A stretch of 64,000 bases of DNA from NCBI RefSeq assembly GCF_047246645.1, contig NZ_JBFOKR010000006.1, positions 174,520 through 238,519 on the forward strand, read 5' to 3'. The translations under genes were made by a program, and so were the position numbers. Below are positions 51,598-61,143 of this stretch, piece after piece. Each line of letters begins with the position of its first letter. The stretch's first letter is position 1. The stretch is from Ferdinandcohnia sp047246645 (lineage in GTDB: Bacteria > Bacillota > Bacilli > Bacillales > Bacillaceae_L). The notes under the pieces are model-generated. The model was not told where the DNA came from and ran no database searches. It was given only the letters and a program-made list of their open reading frames with translations.

Positions 51598-52065
51598 ATG
51601 ACAGTGGAAGTTGGACAAAAAGCACCAGATTTTACATTACCGGCGAGTAATGGTGAGACAGTTTCATTAGTGGATTTTCGTGGAAAGCATGTTGTTCTTT
51701 ATTTTTATCCAAAGGATATGACACCTGGTTGTACGACAGAAGCTTGTGATTTTAGAGATGCGCACAAAAGCTTTGCAGATTTGAACACGGTGATTCTCGG
51801 TGTTAGCACAGACCCGTTAGATCGCCACCAGAAATTCATTGATAAGTATGATTTGCCGTTTTTGCTTTTAGCTGATGAAGAACACAAGGTTGCAGAGGAT
51901 TATGGAGTGTGGACGCTTAAGAAGAACTTTGGTAAAGAATATATGGGAATCGAGCGTTCAACCTTTGTAATCGATAAAGACGGAGTCCTAGTAAAGGATT
52001 GGAGAAAGGTGAAGGTAAAAGGTCACGTAGAGGAAGCGCTAGAATTTATTAAAAATAGTCTTTAA
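51598..52065 (+). CDS. ygaF: Thioredoxin-dependent thiol peroxidase (Bcp type)
   Basis: The 155-residue peroxiredoxin reduces hydroperoxides. The peroxidatic Cys45 is in TPGCTTEACDFRD, with the resolving Cys50 five residues on, as in atypical 2-Cys Bcp proteins. AGAAGGAGG precedes the ATG. It is B. subtilis YgaF by position. Array 3 lies upstream of its promoter region. Confidence 0.94.
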   Translation: MTVEVGQKAPDFTLPASNGETVSLVDFRGKHVVLYFYPKDMTPGCTTEACDFRDAHKSFADLNTVILGVSTDPLDRHQKFIDKYDLPFLLLADEEHKVAEDYGVWTLKKNFGKEYMGIERSTFVIDKDGVLVKDWRKVKVKGHVEEALEFIKNSL

Positions 52066-52069
52066 TAAG

Positions 52070-52101
52070 CACCCGGATTCTAAAAGAATCCGGGCTTTTT
52101 C
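52070..52101 (+). terminator. Terminator after ygaF
   Basis: CCCGGATTC and GAATCCGGG pair perfectly around TAAAA, followed by CTTTTT. Confidence 0.9.
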
Positions 52102-52256
52102 AATTAGTGTGATATATCTCATAGGAAGATCGACTAAAATCTTCTATTATTTAGTAGTCTACAGGTTTAAAAGACTGTTAGTTATAAATCTTCCCAATCA
52201 GCCTTTCTGGGTTGATTTTAGATTTTTCTTTATATATAATGAAATCGTATTAGTAA

Positions 52257-52271
52257 TGATAATCGTTTTCA
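52257..52271 (+). promoter_or_regulatory. Fur box before the siderophore permease operon
   Basis: TGATAATCGTTTTCA matches the 15-bp Fur consensus TGATAATNATTATCA at all but two positions. It lies 42 bases before the first permease start. Confidence 0.75.
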
Positions 52272-52312
52272 ATTGCTATATACGTAGAATAATAAAGTAA
52301 TGAGGACTTCAA

Positions 52313-53266
52313 ATGAGACTATGGATGTTAATAATCGGAGCAATTGTCCTGTCATTTGTGTCCCTTTTCATTGGGGCAATTGATATTACGCCTATGGATT
52401 TACTCGACTGGGAGTCAGATGAGACTCAAATATTCCTCATAAGTCGGGTTCCGCGATTAATGGCGATTATCCTAGCAGGGGCAGGAATGAGCATTGCAGG
52501 ATTAATTATGCAAAGCTTGAGTAGAAATAAGTTTGTTTCACCAACAACTGCTGGTACTTTAGACGCAGCAAAACTTGGGATTTTAATCTCTATGTTATTC
52601 ATTACGAATGTTACGTATACGCAACAAATCATTTTTAGCTTTGCTTTTGCTTTAGCTGGAACCTTTGTTTTTATGCAAATACTAGATCGTGTTAAGTTTA
52701 AGGATGTCATATTCGTCCCGTTAATCGGTATAATGTACGGAAACATTTTGTCATCAATCACGACGTTTTTTGCATATGAAGCAGATCTTCTTCAAAACAT
52801 CTCGTCTTGGTTAATGGGTAGCTTTACTTTAGTAATTGCTGGCCGTTATGAGTTGTTGTATGTAAGTATACCAGCCGTTATTTTAGCTTATCTGTATGCT
52901 AACAAATTTACAGTTGCAGGTATGGGTGAAGATTTTGCAAAAAACCTAGGCTTAAGCTATAAGGTCGTGTTAAATATTGGTCTTATTCTTGTTGCTATTA
53001 TCTCAACGACAGTAGTACTTACTGTTGGAGTAATTCCATTCTTAGGGTTAATCGTACCGAATATAGTATCGCTATATCTTGGGGATAATCTTCGAAAGAC
53101 AATTCCTCATACTGCAGCATTAGGGGTAGTATTTCTATTAATCTGTGATATCTTAGGTCGAGTTATCGTTCATCCGTATGAAATACCAGTTAACGTAACC
53201 GTTGCAGTAATAGGCAGTGCGATCTTCTTAATTATGTTGTTTAGGGGGAGAGCATATGCGAAATAG
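52313..53266 (+). CDS. yclN: Siderophore ABC permease, FecCD family (YclN-like)
   Basis: The 317-residue permease has eight to ten membrane helices and FecCD motifs (SRVPRLMAIILAGAGMSIAG, NKFVSPTTAGTLDAAKLGIL, GVIPFLGLIVPNIV). It closely follows B. subtilis YclN, part of the petrobactin importer. TGAGGA precedes the ATG. It overlaps the next permease gene by 11 bases. Iron repression through the upstream Fur box is expected. Confidence 0.88.
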   Translation: MRLWMLIIGAIVLSFVSLFIGAIDITPMDLLDWESDETQIFLISRVPRLMAIILAGAGMSIAGLIMQSLSRNKFVSPTTAGTLDAAKLGILISMLFITNVTYTQQIIFSFAFALAGTFVFMQILDRVKFKDVIFVPLIGIMYGNILSSITTFFAYEADLLQNISSWLMGSFTLVIAGRYELLYVSIPAVILAYLYANKFTVAGMGEDFAKNLGLSYKVVLNIGLILVAIISTTVVLTVGVIPFLGLIVPNIVSLYLGDNLRKTIPHTAALGVVFLLICDILGRVIVHPYEIPVNVTVAVIGSAIFLIMLFRGRAYAK

Positions 53267-54209
53267 TCATAAACTGATTTTATTAGCGGTTATTTCTATT
53301 GTTTGTATTTTACTTTATGGATTTTATGATATAAAAGGTGGATTTGAGTACGCATTTCCAAGACGTATGATGCGTGTATCAGCAATGGTTGTAACAGGTA
53401 TTGCAATTGCCTACTCAACTGTTGTATTCCAAACAATTACGCAAAACCGGATTTTAACACCTTCGGTTATGGGACTTGATTCGATGTATGAAGTGGTTCA
53501 AACCGTAATCTACTTCTTCGCAGGGTCTATGTCAGTTTGGGTGTTAAATAAATACTTGAACTTTGGTGCAGCAATTTTTGCAATGGTCTTATTTGCACTT
53601 CTTTTATACCGATTCCTATTTAAAGCAGATAAGCATCCAATTTATTTGCTTTTATTAATTGGGATGATTATTGGGACACTATTAGGAAGTCTAGTGACAT
53701 TTTTACAAGTGTTAATAGATCCTGTGGAGTATCTAAGTTTACAAAGTCGTTTATTTGCTACCTTTAGTAATGTAAAGGTTGAGCTTCTATATATTGCTAT
53801 TGCTATCTTAGTGGCTGCATTTATATATGGCTTTAGGATCATGGGTAGATTAGACGTTATGTCACTCGGCCGTGAAAATGCAATGAACCTTGGTGTCAAT
53901 TATGACCGCATGGTTATGAATATTTTGATTTTATCATCTGTTTTAATTGCTACATCAACAGCACTAGTTGGTCCAATTACGTTTTTTGGATTGATCGTAG
54001 CTAATCTTGCGTATCAATATTTAACCACATATAAACACTCTATATTAATCTTAGGTGCAAGCTTAATAAGTATAATAGCACTAGTTGGTGGACAGTTTCT
54101 TGTTGAACATATTTTTGAACTACGGACAACATTGAGTGTGATTATTAACTTTATCGGAGGTATTTACTTCATTTACTTATTACTAAAAGAAAGTAGGGCA
54201 GCAGGATGA
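53256..54209 (+). CDS. yclO: Siderophore ABC permease, FecCD family (YclO-like)
   Basis: The 317-residue second permease has the same FecCD topology (RRMMRVSAMVVTGIAIAYST, ILTPSVMGLDSMYEVVQT, GPITFFGLIVANLAYQ). AGGGGGAG lies just before its ATG. It overlaps YclN-like and the ATPase genes at either end, so the three are translationally coupled. The pair forms the heterodimeric channel. Confidence 0.88.
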   Translation: MRNSHKLILLAVISIVCILLYGFYDIKGGFEYAFPRRMMRVSAMVVTGIAIAYSTVVFQTITQNRILTPSVMGLDSMYEVVQTVIYFFAGSMSVWVLNKYLNFGAAIFAMVLFALLLYRFLFKADKHPIYLLLLIGMIIGTLLGSLVTFLQVLIDPVEYLSLQSRLFATFSNVKVELLYIAIAILVAAFIYGFRIMGRLDVMSLGRENAMNLGVNYDRMVMNILILSSVLIATSTALVGPITFFGLIVANLAYQYLTTYKHSILILGASLISIIALVGGQFLVEHIFELRTTLSVIINFIGGIYFIYLLLKESRAAG

Positions 54210-54973
54210 TTGAAATCAAAGGATTAACAAAACGTTTTGGGAAAAAGCCTGTTGTAGAGGACGTATCTGTAACAATAGAACCAGGGACGATTACTTCGTT
54301 TATCGGACCGAACGGTGCTGGTAAATCTACGCTTCTTTCAATGGTGAGCCGTTTATTAGAATCGGATACAGGAGAAGTTTTACTAGATAAAGATAATGTG
54401 AAGAAGTGGAAGTCTTCAGAGTTTGCGAAACGTGTTTCCATTTTAAAACAATCCAATTTTCTTAATGTGCGATTAACGATTCGTGAACTTGTTGCTTTTG
54501 GTCGCTATCCTTATTCCAAAGGGCGCTTAAATGACATTGATGAAAAATTTATAAATCAGGCGCTTGAATATATGAATTTAGTTGATATTCAAGATAAGTT
54601 TTTAGATGAATTATCAGGTGGTCAAAAACAACGCGCGTTCATTGCGATGGTTATTGCACAGGATACTGACTATGTTCTTCTGGATGAGCCCTTAAATAAC
54701 CTTGATATGAAGCACTCCGTACAAATCATGAAGATTTTACGTAAGCTTGTGGATGAGTTGGGTAAGACAGTTGTGATTGTATTGCATGATATAAACTTCG
54801 CATCCGTTTATTCAGATCGTATTGTTGCTCTAAAAGATGGGAAGCTTGTAAAAAATGGGCCAACCCATGAAATCATTAATTCGGACGCTTTACGTGAAAT
54901 TTATGATATGGATATTCCAATTCAAGAACAGAATGGCTGTCGTATTTGTGTTTATTTTAATTCACACGCATAA
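54206..54973 (+). CDS. yclP: Siderophore ABC transporter ATP-binding protein (YclP-like)
   Basis: The 255-residue ATPase has Walker A GPNGAGKST, signature LSGGQKQR, Walker B YVLLDEPLNNLD and switch His in VLHDINFAS. Its ATG overlaps the preceding stop (ATGA). It energises the YclN/YclO-like channel. A terminator follows, after which the binding protein has its own promoter. Confidence 0.92.
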   Translation: MIEIKGLTKRFGKKPVVEDVSVTIEPGTITSFIGPNGAGKSTLLSMVSRLLESDTGEVLLDKDNVKKWKSSEFAKRVSILKQSNFLNVRLTIRELVAFGRYPYSKGRLNDIDEKFINQALEYMNLVDIQDKFLDELSGGQKQRAFIAMVIAQDTDYVLLDEPLNNLDMKHSVQIMKILRKLVDELGKTVVIVLHDINFASVYSDRIVALKDGKLVKNGPTHEIINSDALREIYDMDIPIQEQNGCRICVYFNSHA

Positions 54974-54985
54974 TACTTGATAAAA

Positions 54986-55020
54986 GACTTAGAGAATCAC
55001 GTTCTCTAGGTTTTTTTTTA
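54986..55020 (+). terminator. Terminator after yclP
   Basis: TTAGAGAA and TTCTCTAG pair around TCACG, followed by eight T. Confidence 0.78.
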
Positions 55021-55137
55021 TGATAATAAAGTATTAAAAGGCAAAAACTAAACATGGCAGGTCATAGAAGCTACACAGTTTAAGTAACTATTTGAGAAAC
55101 ATTCTCAAAAAAGTTAGGAAAATATTCAGAAATGGTA

Positions 55138-55166
55138 TTGACGAATGAAAATGAGGTGACTATAAT
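55138..55166 (+). promoter_or_regulatory. Sigma-A promoter of the siderophore-binding gene
   Basis: TTGACG (55138-55143), 17-nt spacer, TATAAT (55161-55166). Confidence 0.8.
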
Positions 55167-55181
55167 GAGAATAGTTATCAA

Positions 55182-55196
55182 TGATAATGATTATCA
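55182..55196 (+). promoter_or_regulatory. Consensus Fur box
   Basis: TGATAATGATTATCA is a perfect 15-bp Fur box, placed about 10 bases after the predicted start site, where Fur-iron would block transcription. Confidence 0.93.
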
Positions 55197-55232
55197 TTTC
55201 TAATAAAGAGAGATGAAAAGGAGAGAATACAT

Positions 55233-56255
55233 ATGAAAAAATGGAAGTTAGCAAGTGGATTTATTGCTTTATCATTATTGCTTTCAGCATGTGGCAGTGA
55301 CGAGGAAATCACAAAAGATAATACGAACGAGAAGACTGGAAGTGAAGAGGTAGGTTCAACTGAAAATCACGCTTACCCAATGACTGTTTCTCCAACAATT
55401 ACAACTACTGAAACTGAAGAAGCTGGAACTATTGCTTTTGAAGATGTAACTTTTGAAAAAATGCCAGAAAGAATTGTAGTATTTGACTATGGATTCTTAG
55501 ATACATTGGATGTACTTGGTGTTGAAGGAGTAGTTGGAGTTCCTCAAGACTCAAGTTTACCTTCAAATCTTGAAAAATATGGATCAGATGAGTATGAGAA
55601 CGTTGGTACTTTAAAAGAGCCGTTACTTGAGGATATTGCAGAAATTGGACCGGATGTTATTTTCATTTCAGGCCGTCAAGCACCATTTTACGAAGAATTA
55701 AAAGAAATCACTCCAAACGTAGTATTCGTTGGTACATCACAGGATGATTACTGGAACACATTTTTAGCATCTGTAGATACTGCAGCTAAAATGTTCGATA
55801 AAGAAAAAGAAGCTGATGAGTACCTTGCTAAATTCGATTCTGCATTAGAAGAAATTAAGGCTTTAGCTGGTAACTTTGAAACATCATTAGTTACAATGTA
55901 TAACGAAGGTAAACTAGCTGGTTTCGCAGAAAACTCTCGTTTCGGATACATTTATGACATCTATGGCTTTAAACCAGTTACAGATAATATCGAATCTTCA
56001 TCTCACGGGTCTAACTTCGGTTTTGAAGCACTTCTAGAATTCGACCCTCAAGTATTATTCGTAATTGACCGTACGGCAGCAACTGGTGGGCAATCTAATA
56101 TTGATACTGATATGGAAAATGCAATTGTTCAAAAAACACAAGCTTATAAAAACAAGCGTATCGTTTACCTAGATGGTACACTATGGTACCTAAGTGGTGG
56201 CGGTTTACAATCTGAGTTAGCTAAAATAGAAGAAATTTTAGCTGAATTAAAATAA
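55233..56255 (+). CDS. yclQ: Siderophore-binding lipoprotein (YclQ-like)
   Basis: The 340-residue protein has a lipoprotein signal (lipobox LLSAC, Cys20), a Thr/Glu-rich linker (25-65) and a TroA/FepB-type fold with IVVFDYGFLDTLDVLG, FISGRQAPFYEEL and the C-terminal YLDGTLWYLSGGGLQSELA. These follow B. subtilis YclQ, which binds petrobactin. The separate promoter with a perfect Fur box allows higher expression than the permeases. AAAGGAGAG precedes the ATG. Confidence 0.9.
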   Translation: MKKWKLASGFIALSLLLSACGSDEEITKDNTNEKTGSEEVGSTENHAYPMTVSPTITTTETEEAGTIAFEDVTFEKMPERIVVFDYGFLDTLDVLGVEGVVGVPQDSSLPSNLEKYGSDEYENVGTLKEPLLEDIAEIGPDVIFISGRQAPFYEELKEITPNVVFVGTSQDDYWNTFLASVDTAAKMFDKEKEADEYLAKFDSALEEIKALAGNFETSLVTMYNEGKLAGFAENSRFGYIYDIYGFKPVTDNIESSSHGSNFGFEALLEFDPQVLFVIDRTAATGGQSNIDTDMENAIVQKTQAYKNKRIVYLDGTLWYLSGGGLQSELAKIEEILAELK

Positions 56256-56263
56256 TTATGTTA

Positions 56264-56292
56264 GGAGCTGTCCAATGGGGCAGCTTTTTAAT
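56264..56292 (+). terminator. Terminator after yclQ
   Basis: AGCTGTCC and GGGCAGCT pair (one G-T) around AATG, followed by TTTTTAA. Confidence 0.8.
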
Positions 56293-56393
56293 TTGTATTT
56301 TAAAAATATGTAGACAATTTGTACTATAAACTTATCTACTAACTTGCTATACTGGAAGAAATATGAAATGGACACAGGTGAGGAGGGAAGCTT

Positions 56394-57110
56394 GTGGAAA
56401 GAACAATATTAATTGTCGATGATCAGCCGGAAATTGTTGAGTTACTAAAGCTTTATCTTGAGAAAGAGGGCTACCATATCCTTGAAGCCTATGATGGAAG
56501 TGCGGCTTTACAAGTCATTCAACAGCAGAAAATTGACCTGCTACTTGTTGACCTGATGATGCCAACAATTAATGGTTACCAGCTTATAAAAAAAGTAAGG
56601 CAAGAACTAAGCATTCCTATCATTATTATTTCAGCAAAAAATGAAGATAATGACAAGATCCTTGGCTTAGGTTTAGGCGCAGATGATTTTATACAAAAGC
56701 CTTTTAATCCTCTCGAGGTAGTTGCGAGGGTACAGGCTCTTCTACGTAGAACCTATAACTATATATCAGACCAACCTGTAAAACAAGAAGAGTCACGTCA
56801 AAAAAAAGTGGGTGACATTACTCTTAACGAAGATACGTATTCTGTATTTAAAGGTGATGTCGAGGTGACTTTAACGAAGATTGAATATAGAATACTAGAA
56901 TTACTTATGGCTTCTCCTGGAAGGGTATATACAAAGCAACAGATATTTGAAAGGGCTTGGGACGATTATTACTTTGGTGGGGAAGAAGATAATACCATTA
57001 ATGTACATATTTCAAAGCTGCGTGAAAAGATTGAAGGAAATCCGAAACAACCAGTTTATATTAAAACAATTAGGGGCTTAGGCTATAAATTTGAGAATCT
57101 AAAAAAATAG
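56394..57110 (+). CDS. OmpR/PhoB-family response regulator
   Basis: The 238-residue protein starts at GTG with GAGGAGGG upstream. It has a receiver domain (phosphoacceptor Asp53 in LLVDLMMP, KPFNPLEVVARV) and a winged-helix output domain (about 140-235, KIEYRILELLMASPGRVYTK). It is followed 12 bases later by its kinase. The ABC exporter downstream is the likely target. Confidence 0.93.
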   Translation: MERTILIVDDQPEIVELLKLYLEKEGYHILEAYDGSAALQVIQQQKIDLLLVDLMMPTINGYQLIKKVRQELSIPIIIISAKNEDNDKILGLGLGADDFIQKPFNPLEVVARVQALLRRTYNYISDQPVKQEESRQKKVGDITLNEDTYSVFKGDVEVTLTKIEYRILELLMASPGRVYTKQQIFERAWDDYYFGGEEDNTINVHISKLREKIEGNPKQPVYIKTIRGLGYKFENLKK

Positions 57111-57122
57111 GAAGCGATTGTA

Positions 57123-58325
57123 ATGAGAATTTTTCCAAAGGAAGAAGGTTTTACTCCTTTATTATATCTTGCGAATATTTGTATTCCACTCTACTTTTTA
57201 CTTCAGGAAACATCAACAAAGCTTTATATTGGTCTATTAATATTGATAATTCTAGTAATAGCTTATCGACAAGCTTTTTTTAGACCTACTATTGCTATTT
57301 ATCTAATCTTACTTCAACTAGCTGTAATATTATATTTTGGCTTTATGTATAACCCGATGTATATATTTATGGTGTTTATTACAGGTTATCAGATTGTACG
57401 TCTTCCTGTTCATTTGATGTATGTTGTTTGTGGCCTTTTCACGGTTTTTAGTTTGTTTCTTGTATATAAAACAGTACTTTCGGAGCAGTATTATGTACTG
57501 ATTAATTTAGCCGCTCCTTTGTTTGGCGGAAGTATATTGCCTTTTATCATTAAAGGATCTATAAAATATAAAGAAATGAGTGAGAACCTTAAGAAAACGG
57601 CAGAGGAGTTAGAACAAAAGAACCAAGAAAAAACACGCCTAGAAGAAAGCAAGAGGCGGATGATTGCAGACATCTCACATGATTTAAAGACTCCGATTAC
57701 AACAATTCAAGGGTATTCGAAAGCCTTATATGAAGGAATTGTTACTGATGAAGAGCAATCTAAAAAGTATTTACGATATATACATGATAAATCAGTCAGA
57801 GTAACAGAACTAATTGATGAACTTTTTATGTTTTCAAAGTTGGATACGCCTGATTTTCCGTTACATAGAGAAGAAAAGGATTTGGCTGAATTTTTACGTG
57901 AAGTACTTGTTGAATACTATGATGCATTTGAGGAGAAGGAGATGGAGCTTTCAGTAGATATACCATCTACAAGAATCGTATATTCCTTTGATCAAAAGCT
58001 TTTTTATCGAGCTATTTCAAATATCATTCAAAATACAATCAAATATAACCCATCCAAAACAGAAGTGTATGTATCTTTGAATAAAAATGAGCAAGCCCTC
58101 ATTCTTGAAATTGGTGATAATGGTGTTGGCATTGATAAAGATATTTCCTCTACTTTATTTGACCCGTTTGTTCGTGGTGATAAAAGTAGAGTGAATGATG
58201 GTGGGTCTGGTTTAGGACTTGCCATAACGAAAAAAATCATCGAGATGCATGGGGGAAATATTAATATAGATCTAACCCCAAAACGAGGGAAAACAAACTT
58301 TATAATGAGGTTACCCAAGGTATAG
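57123..58325 (+). CDS. Sensor histidine kinase, HisKA type
   Basis: The 400-residue kinase has five or six membrane helices packed in residues 10-155 with very short loops, a coiled coil (160-180), the H-box with His186 (DISHDLKTPITTIQGYSKAL) and an HATPase domain (N-box NIIQNTIKYNP, G-boxes GDNGVGI and GSGLGLAI). The lack of an extracellular domain fits intramembrane sensing, as in BceS-type systems. It pairs with the preceding regulator. Confidence 0.92.
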   Translation: MRIFPKEEGFTPLLYLANICIPLYFLLQETSTKLYIGLLILIILVIAYRQAFFRPTIAIYLILLQLAVILYFGFMYNPMYIFMVFITGYQIVRLPVHLMYVVCGLFTVFSLFLVYKTVLSEQYYVLINLAAPLFGGSILPFIIKGSIKYKEMSENLKKTAEELEQKNQEKTRLEESKRRMIADISHDLKTPITTIQGYSKALYEGIVTDEEQSKKYLRYIHDKSVRVTELIDELFMFSKLDTPDFPLHREEKDLAEFLREVLVEYYDAFEEKEMELSVDIPSTRIVYSFDQKLFYRAISNIIQNTIKYNPSKTEVYVSLNKNEQALILEIGDNGVGIDKDISSTLFDPFVRGDKSRVNDGGSGLGLAITKKIIEMHGGNINIDLTPKRGKTNFIMRLPKV

Positions 58326-58375
58326 TGAGAAATCGCTATGCCTTTTTTAAATCTTAATAACGATATAAGGTTCGC

Positions 58376-58407
58376 TTAAGATTCAGTTAAGGTTGGCTGT
58401 CTATGAT
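58376..58407 (+). promoter_or_regulatory. Activator-type promoter before the ABC exporter
   Basis: Direct repeat TTAAG at 58376-58380 and 58387-58391 (11-base step, one turn) lies where a -35 box would be, ahead of TATGAT (58402-58407). This suits binding by the OmpR-type regulator encoded upstream. Confidence 0.5.
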
Positions 58408-58443
58408 AGAGATAAGAAAAGAGGAAATGAAGGAGGAAACACA

Positions 58444-59166
58444 ATGAATCAACATGTGATTGAACTTTCAAATATAAGCAAGAGCTATGGAGAAGTGAAA
58501 GCGGTGGATGGAATTTCACTTAAGGTGAATAAAGGTGAGGTACTTGGGATTATTGGTGCAAATGGAGCGGGTAAATCGACAACTTTAGAAATCATGATGG
58601 GTATTCGAAAGCCTGATACAGGAACCGTTAATGTACTTGGCATGAATGTAGAAAAAGCAACAAATGCCATCAAGCAAAAAATTGGAATTCAACTTCAACA
58701 AACCGCTTTATACGATCGGATTAAGGTAAAGGAAGCCCTTACCCTATTTAGTTCTTATTATGAAAAGAAAAGAGATTTACAAGAGATTATCAAAATTCTA
58801 GGGCTAACACCTTACTTAAATAAGTACGTAAAAAATCTCTCGGGTGGCTGGCAGCAACGAACTTCTTTAGCACTTGCATTAGTAAATGACCCTGAGATTA
58901 TCTTTTTAGATGAGCCGACGACGGGGTTAGATCCACAAGCGAGGCTTGAATTATGGAGTTGTATCAATACCTTCCGTGAAGAAGGTAAAACAATTATTTT
59001 ATCAACTCACTACATGGATGAAGCGCAGCGTCATTGTGACCGAATTGCCATTATAAAAAAAGGTAAACTTGTTGCTTGTGACCAGCCTCATCATCTAATC
59101 GATTCGTTAGTACATGGGGTAGGAACAATGGATGATGTATACCTACAATACGCAGTAGGAAACTAA
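58444..59166 (+). CDS. ABC exporter ATP-binding protein
   Basis: From the ATG at 58444 (GAAGGAGG upstream) the protein has 240 residues; an in-frame ATG 51 bases earlier lies in the promoter region. Walker A is GANGAGKST, signature LSGGWQQR, Walker B IIFLDEPTTGLDP, switch His in STHYMDEA. It is of the drug/antibiotic exporter (CcmA/DRR) class. It pairs with the ABC-2 permease that follows after 13 bases. The substrate is unknown; an envelope-active compound is plausible given the kinase type. Confidence 0.9.
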   Translation: MNQHVIELSNISKSYGEVKAVDGISLKVNKGEVLGIIGANGAGKSTTLEIMMGIRKPDTGTVNVLGMNVEKATNAIKQKIGIQLQQTALYDRIKVKEALTLFSSYYEKKRDLQEIIKILGLTPYLNKYVKNLSGGWQQRTSLALALVNDPEIIFLDEPTTGLDPQARLELWSCINTFREEGKTIILSTHYMDEAQRHCDRIAIIKKGKLVACDQPHHLIDSLVHGVGTMDDVYLQYAVGN

Positions 59167-59179
59167 AGGAGGAATAAAA

Positions 59180-59920
59180 ATGCAATCAGTACTTACACAT
59201 ACAAAAATGGAAATGAAGTTATTTTTTCGTGAAACTCTTGCTTTACTGTTTACCTTTATAGTACCCGCGGTGAGTTTTGTTATATTTGGAATGATGTTTG
59301 AATCGAATACGTATGAGGGTTTAAATTACTTTCAAGCTTATATTCCGAGTATGATCGCTATTATTATATTTACTACAGCGTTTTTCTCGATGGGATTACA
59401 AATTGTAATTGATCGTGAAAAGGGAGTATACAAGCGACTTAAGGGAACCCCAATTGATCAACGTGCAATCTTTATCGCTACAATTTTAAAAGGTTTTATC
59501 GCTATTTATGTGGGCGCAATTGAAATTCTGTTAATTGCTAAGTTTGGTTTTGGATCTGACTTAACAGGGCACGCGTTTGAATTTTTTATTGCATTAACTC
59601 TTTGCTCAATTACTTTCTTTTCAATTGGATTTGTCGTATCAAGTCTAACAAAGCGAATGCAAACTGCATTGGGAATCGCTATGATTTCCATGTACCCAAT
59701 GATGTTTTTATCGGGAGCAACATTACCCATAGAAACCTATCCTGAGTTTTTACAAAAGTTGGCTGCATTTGTGCCACTAACGTATGTTGTAAATGTATTA
59801 AGAGATGGATGGAACGGTACTCTATTTACATCAGATTCACTTCTTGATATTTCAATTCTGGCTGGAATCTTTCTAGTGTCAGCAGTGATCGGTATTAAAT
59901 ACTTCCGCTGGACTGAATAA
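59180..59920 (+). CDS. ABC-2 type exporter permease
   Basis: The 246-residue protein has six membrane helices and the ABC-2 C-terminal signature YPMMFLSGATLPIETYPEFL. AAAGGAGG lies 7 nt before the ATG. It works with the upstream ATPase as an exporter under probable control of the adjacent two-component system. A strong terminator follows at 60022. Confidence 0.9.
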   Translation: MQSVLTHTKMEMKLFFRETLALLFTFIVPAVSFVIFGMMFESNTYEGLNYFQAYIPSMIAIIIFTTAFFSMGLQIVIDREKGVYKRLKGTPIDQRAIFIATILKGFIAIYVGAIEILLIAKFGFGSDLTGHAFEFFIALTLCSITFFSIGFVVSSLTKRMQTALGIAMISMYPMMFLSGATLPIETYPEFLQKLAAFVPLTYVVNVLRDGWNGTLFTSDSLLDISILAGIFLVSAVIGIKYFRWTE

Positions 59921-60021
59921 GTAGCCTATTTTACAAAGACAGAGTCAAACGTCTATACATTTACTCTAAAACCTACGTATCTTGTAGTGTAGGGCATACC
60001 TCCTCAGATGTTAGTGATTTA

Positions 60022-60052
60022 GTGCGAGAGCGATCTCGCACCTTTTTATTTT
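60022..60052 (+). terminator. Terminator after the ABC-2 exporter
   Basis: GTGCGAGA and TCTCGCAC pair perfectly around GCGA, followed by CTTTTTATTTTT. Confidence 0.9.
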
Positions 60053-60184
60053 TCTGTAAATTGAAAAAAGAAAAATGAAAACGTGGGCTATCTTGAGTTT
60101 ATGGTTTGATTGATGTAAGCAAAATTTGCACTACCACCTGGAGCAACGAGTTGTTACTATATAAATAAAGGAGGGTTTTGTTTC

Positions 60185-61141
60185 ATGTTTATACTTTCAA
60201 CTTTACTGCCTGAACCAAACCTCATTCAGGAAATACAGAAAATGTACCCTAGTGATCAATTTAGCTTTTATAAGAGCATGGATGAAGCAAAAAAGGACTT
60301 AGATAAAGCAGAAGTTTTAATTACATATGGTGAAGATTTAACTCCTGGACTAATTGAACAAGCAAAAAGGCTTAAGTGGATTATGGTGATGTCTGCTGGA
60401 TTAGAGTTAATGCCATTTAAAGCAATCATGCAAAAGGGAGTACTTGTGACAAACGCCCGAGGTATTCATAAAATTCCAATGGCAGAGTATACAATATCCA
60501 TGATGCTGCATATTGCCAAAAGGAATAAACAGCTCTTAACCCAGCAACAGGATAGAAACTGGAACAGGTTAGGGATAATACCAGTTGATGAATTACACGG
60601 CAAAACTGTAGGGATTTTAGGTGTTGGAGCAATTGGGGGCGAAATTGCTCGACTCGCAAAAGCATTTAATATGAAAGTAATTGGATTAAATCGAAGTGGT
60701 AAAGATCATGAATATGTTGATCAAATGTATAAGTATGAGGAACTGAATACAATATGCTCAACAGCGGATTATCTGGTTTCGGTTTTACCAAGTACAAATG
60801 AAACAAAATATCTCTTGAATGAATCACATTTTAATGTAATGAAGAATGAGCTTGTTTTTATTAACATTGGCCGTGGTGACCTTGTGAAAGAAGAAGTGTT
60901 GCTTCATGCACTAAATACAAACAAAATCTCGCATGCTATTTTAGATGTGTTTGAACAGGAACCGTTGCCAAAGGATCATCCGTTTTGGGCACATGAGAAA
61001 ATTACAGTTACACCACATATTTCAAGTAAAACGGATAACTATTTACCACGGTCATTTGAGATTTTTAATCGGAATTTTACAATCTTAAAGCAAGGTGGAA
61101 CTGAATTTATAAATAAAATTGACCCGGAAAGAGGTTACTAA
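60185..61141 (+). CDS. D-2-hydroxyacid dehydrogenase family protein
   Basis: The 318-residue enzyme has the NAD-binding GILGVGAIGGEIARLA (residues about 140-156), catalytic Arg in NIGRGDLV, Glu in DVFEQEPLP and His in VTPHIS. The family reduces 2-oxoacids or oxidises D-hydroxyacids; the substrate is unknown. AAAGGAGGG lies 9 nt before the ATG. The adenosyltransferase gene follows after two bases, so they share a transcript. Confidence 0.9.
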   Translation: MFILSTLLPEPNLIQEIQKMYPSDQFSFYKSMDEAKKDLDKAEVLITYGEDLTPGLIEQAKRLKWIMVMSAGLELMPFKAIMQKGVLVTNARGIHKIPMAEYTISMMLHIAKRNKQLLTQQQDRNWNRLGIIPVDELHGKTVGILGVGAIGGEIARLAKAFNMKVIGLNRSGKDHEYVDQMYKYEELNTICSTADYLVSVLPSTNETKYLLNESHFNVMKNELVFINIGRGDLVKEEVLLHALNTNKISHAILDVFEQEPLPKDHPFWAHEKITVTPHISSKTDNYLPRSFEIFNRNFTILKQGGTEFINKIDPERGY

Positions 61142-61143
61142 TA

